Below, in pieces: positions 46,418-47,962 of a stretch of DNA of 47,962 nt. Position 1 is the stretch's first letter, and every line of letters starts with the position of its first letter. A program made the position numbers and the translations under genes. Below the pieces are notes generated by a model that was given only the letters and a program-made list of their open reading frames with translations, searched no databases and was not told the origin of the DNA. Origin of the DNA: Shewanella benthica KT99 (GTDB lineage: Bacteria > Pseudomonadota > Gammaproteobacteria > Enterobacterales > Shewanellaceae); contig NZ_ABIC01000033.1 in NCBI RefSeq assembly GCF_000172075.1, positions 1 to 47,962 on the forward strand, given 5' to 3'.

Positions 46418-47320
46418 ATGATGAGAATATTGCTGTTGTTCATCTTAAGTGTAATTCCAGGCATGAGTATGGCCAACGTGTATGATCTGCCGGAAAATGG
46501 CAGTCGTCTTATCGGTGAGCTTCAGGAGCATCTGGTACAGAAGGGGGATTATTTCCAGACAATTTCCAAGCAGTACAATGTCGGTATTCTGGAGCTGATG
46601 GAGTCAAATCCAGGCGTGGACCCATTTTTACCCACCCCAGGTTCTACACTCATCATACCGACGCAGATGTTGCTACCCGATGTGCCAAGAAAAGGGATAG
46701 TGCTCAACCTACCGGAATTGCGACTCTACTACTTTCCTAAAAATGGTAAGCAAGTCCATGTCTTTCCCGTCGGGATAGGTCGCATAGGCCGTGAAACCCC
46801 TGAGATGGTTACCAAAATTAAGGCCAGAATTCCTAATCCTAGTTGGACGCCTCCGGCCAGTATCCGTAAGGAACATCTGGAGCGTGGCGAGGTTCTACCA
46901 GCCATAGTACCAGCCGGACCGGATAACCCCTTGGGTAATTATGCCATGCAGCTGTCTTATGGTGATGGCAGTTACCTGATCCACGGGACTAACAAAGATT
47001 TTGGTGTCGGCATGCGCGTCAGCTCAGGTTGCGTGCGTCTCAACCCTGATGATATCGAGTGGCTATTTAATCAGACCCAGTACGGCGATCCTGTGCGGGT
47101 GATCAACCAGACAGTCAAGATCTCTACCGAGCCCGATGGTCGTCATATCATAGAAGTGCATTCTGCCCTGTCTAAATCTGAGCTAGAGATGCAGCAAGAG
47201 AAAGTCGTGACCATGAGCGCTAACATCGTCAAGTTCATCAGCCAGGACGATATAGACAGTTTCAAGGCTAACGATGCGCTACTGACTCAGAATGGTTTAC
47301 CTGTGAATATAGCGCTTTAG
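46418..47320 (+). CDS. LysM-containing L,D-transpeptidase (ErfK/YbiS type)
   Basis: A periplasmic enzyme that cross-links peptidoglycan or attaches Lpp to it. From the ATG at 46418 the 300-residue protein has a signal peptide (MMRILLLFILSVIPGMSMA). A LysM-like domain follows (about 38-85, LVQKGDYFQTISKQYNVGILELMESNPG). The YkuD catalytic domain (about 95-235) shows SYLIHGTNKDFGVG and RVSSGCVRLNPDDIEWL with the active-site Cys near residue 204. The frame is open upstream to 46358 without a good start. It stands 340 bp from lpp, which faces it. Confidence 0.92.
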   Translation: MMRILLLFILSVIPGMSMANVYDLPENGSRLIGELQEHLVQKGDYFQTISKQYNVGILELMESNPGVDPFLPTPGSTLIIPTQMLLPDVPRKGIVLNLPELRLYYFPKNGKQVHVFPVGIGRIGRETPEMVTKIKARIPNPSWTPPASIRKEHLERGEVLPAIVPAGPDNPLGNYAMQLSYGDGSYLIHGTNKDFGVGMRVSSGCVRLNPDDIEWLFNQTQYGDPVRVINQTVKISTEPDGRHIIEVHSALSKSELEMQQEKVVTMSANIVKFISQDDIDSFKANDALLTQNGLPVNIAL

Positions 47321-47405
47321 AGAAGGTGTTTAGAGCAGGTACTAGGCGCTGCTAGTGACTAGGAAGGCCAATTAGTTAGAACATAATAAGCAGAACAGTG
47401 TGCAG

Positions 47406-47431
47406 AGAGCGTCCCCAGTGGGCGCTTTTTT
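47406..47431 (+). terminator. Terminator of the L,D-transpeptidase gene
   Basis: AGCGTCC-CCAGT-GGGCGCT is followed by six T. It lies about 85 nt after the stop codon. Confidence 0.75.
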
Positions 47432-47470
47432 GTGGGCGGAAATTGTAGAAGCTTGAAGAATGAAATGTCT

Positions 47471-47570
47471 AAGTGGTAAGTGGTAAGTGGTAAGTTAAGA
47501 GTGACTGGAATGTACTTCGTCTTACTGATTTTCAGTTTTACTGGTGCTTACAGCTTACAGCTTACAGCTT
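47471..47570. repeat. Second locus of the CTTACCA/CTTACAG heptamer family
   Basis: Three AAGTGGT units (reverse of CTTACCA plus offset) occupy 47471-47494. Three CTTACAG units occupy 47547-47570. They lie in opposite orientation around about 50 bp of spacer, so the locus has the same parts and inverted layout as the copy at 4731-4812. It lies in the gap between two convergent genes. Confidence 0.8.
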
Positions 47571-47623
47571 AGATCTACTTGAACTTGTTTTGGGGGGAGA
47601 TTTAGCTTAGAAGGGGGAGAACA

Positions 47624-47651
47624 TATCGGCAACACATATGTGTTGCCGATA
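47624..47651. terminator. 28-bp perfect palindrome after lpp
   Basis: TATCGGCAACACAT is followed directly by its exact complement, giving a hairpin with almost no loop. It lies 9 nt beyond the lpp stop. There is no T run after it on the minus strand, so it may stabilise the 3' end of the abundant lpp message as well as stop transcription. Confidence 0.6.
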
Positions 47652-47659
47652 CAGACAAA

Positions 47660-47926
47660 TTACTTCTTGTAAGAAGAAGCAACGTTGTCTACGCGATCGT
47701 TAGCACGCTTAGCTTCAGCTTGTGCATCCATAGCAGCCGCTTTTGCATCTTTAACGTCTGCAGAAAGAGCACCTTGCTCAGACTTCAGAGAGCTAACTTC
47801 AGAAGACAGTTGATCAACCTTGTTACCTAGGTTAGAAATGCTTTCTTCTAGAGCAGTAGTGTTTGCACAGCCACCTAGTAGGGCAGTCATTGCTACACCA
47901 GCAATCATCAGTACTTTTTTGTTCAT
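47660..47926 (-). CDS. lpp: Lpp-type major outer-membrane lipoprotein
   Basis: An 88-residue Braun-type lipoprotein. The signal peptide MNKKVLMIAGVAMTALLGGC ends in the lipobox LGGC with the lipidated Cys20. The mature part is one long heptad coiled coil (ISNLGNKVDQLSSEVSSLKSEQGALSADVKDAKAAA...) and ends SSYKK. In E. coli the terminal Lys is joined to peptidoglycan by L,D-transpeptidases; a LysM L,D-transpeptidase gene is the neighbour. AAAGGGATTTCCC precedes the ATG. Confidence 0.93.
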   Translation of the reverse strand: MNKKVLMIAGVAMTALLGGCANTTALEESISNLGNKVDQLSSEVSSLKSEQGALSADVKDAKAAAMDAQAEAKRANDRVDNVASSYKK

Positions 47927-47962
47927 TGGGAAATCCCTTTAAATAGGTGGATAGATATGCAC

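Overview
This window looks like chromosomal DNA of a gammaproteobacterium, most likely Shewanella (inference). The evidence is a pentahaem nitrite reductase nrfA beside narQ/narP; an rpsU-yqeY-dnaG-rpoD operon with tsaD divergent from it; an Lpp-type lipoprotein ending in Lys-Lys; HspQ; and several small families (DUF2960, DUF3634, DUF1294) typical of Shewanella/Vibrio relatives. The many broken genes and IS remnants would suit a cold-adapted, deep-sea type lineage, but that is only a guess.

Layout. 0-4.3 kb: the nitrite-ammonification module narP-narQ / nrfA, with a NarP-type 7-2-7 inverted repeat upstream of nrfA. 4.3-10.5 kb: small conserved genes (RDD, DUF2960, GNAT), a decayed M32 carboxypeptidase, yqiJ without its flotillin partner, an unrecognised gene, rhlE and a striking octamer array. 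10.5-17.5 kb: a REC-EAL protein, two M24 metallopeptidases, an MFS transporter and an FKBP isomerase. 17.7-22.2 kb: a BIG2 adhesin remnant, small membrane proteins, a DUF4442 protein, a DUF368 (PopT-type) undecaprenyl-phosphate transporter, a small lipoprotein and a DUF3634 protein. 22.2-27.5 kb: mobile-element zone, with a porin stump cut by a degenerate IS4-family element, a dicarboxylate symporter, hspQ, a probable 5' group II intron fragment interrupting a tiny ORF, and an IS1595-family transposase that lacks its zinc ribbon.

27.7-35.4 kb: a putrescine uptake and gamma-glutamyl-putrescine catabolism locus (puuR, puuD, puuA, potF, potG, potH, potI, puuB) caught in mid-decay. puuR, puuD and potF are open. 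puuA has an 11-bp duplication plus a 1-nt shift. potG has two frameshifts plus an in-frame deletion of the signature and Walker B region. potH has a 4-bp duplication. potI and puuB are fused by a deletion that removed the end of one and the start of the other. This is the strongest unusual signal in the window.

35.7-48 kb: conserved core. It holds a small membrane protein, tRNA-Ile2 (CAT, minus strand), the macromolecular-synthesis operon, tsaD, plsY, folB-folK, uppP, an RlmA-like methyltransferase with a repeat-encoded Asp/Ser insert, a LysM L,D-transpeptidase and an Lpp lipoprotein. The last two plausibly act together on envelope anchoring, and PopT plus UppP both serve the undecaprenyl-phosphate cycle.

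A recurring theme is short tandem repeats of 7 or 8 bp (CTTACCA/CTTACAG family; CTATTAGA x10; CTAAGACA inside the M32 pseudogene; AATAAATC) and gene breakage by short duplications. I saw no CRISPR array, prophage or defence island, and no convincing new multi-gene system.
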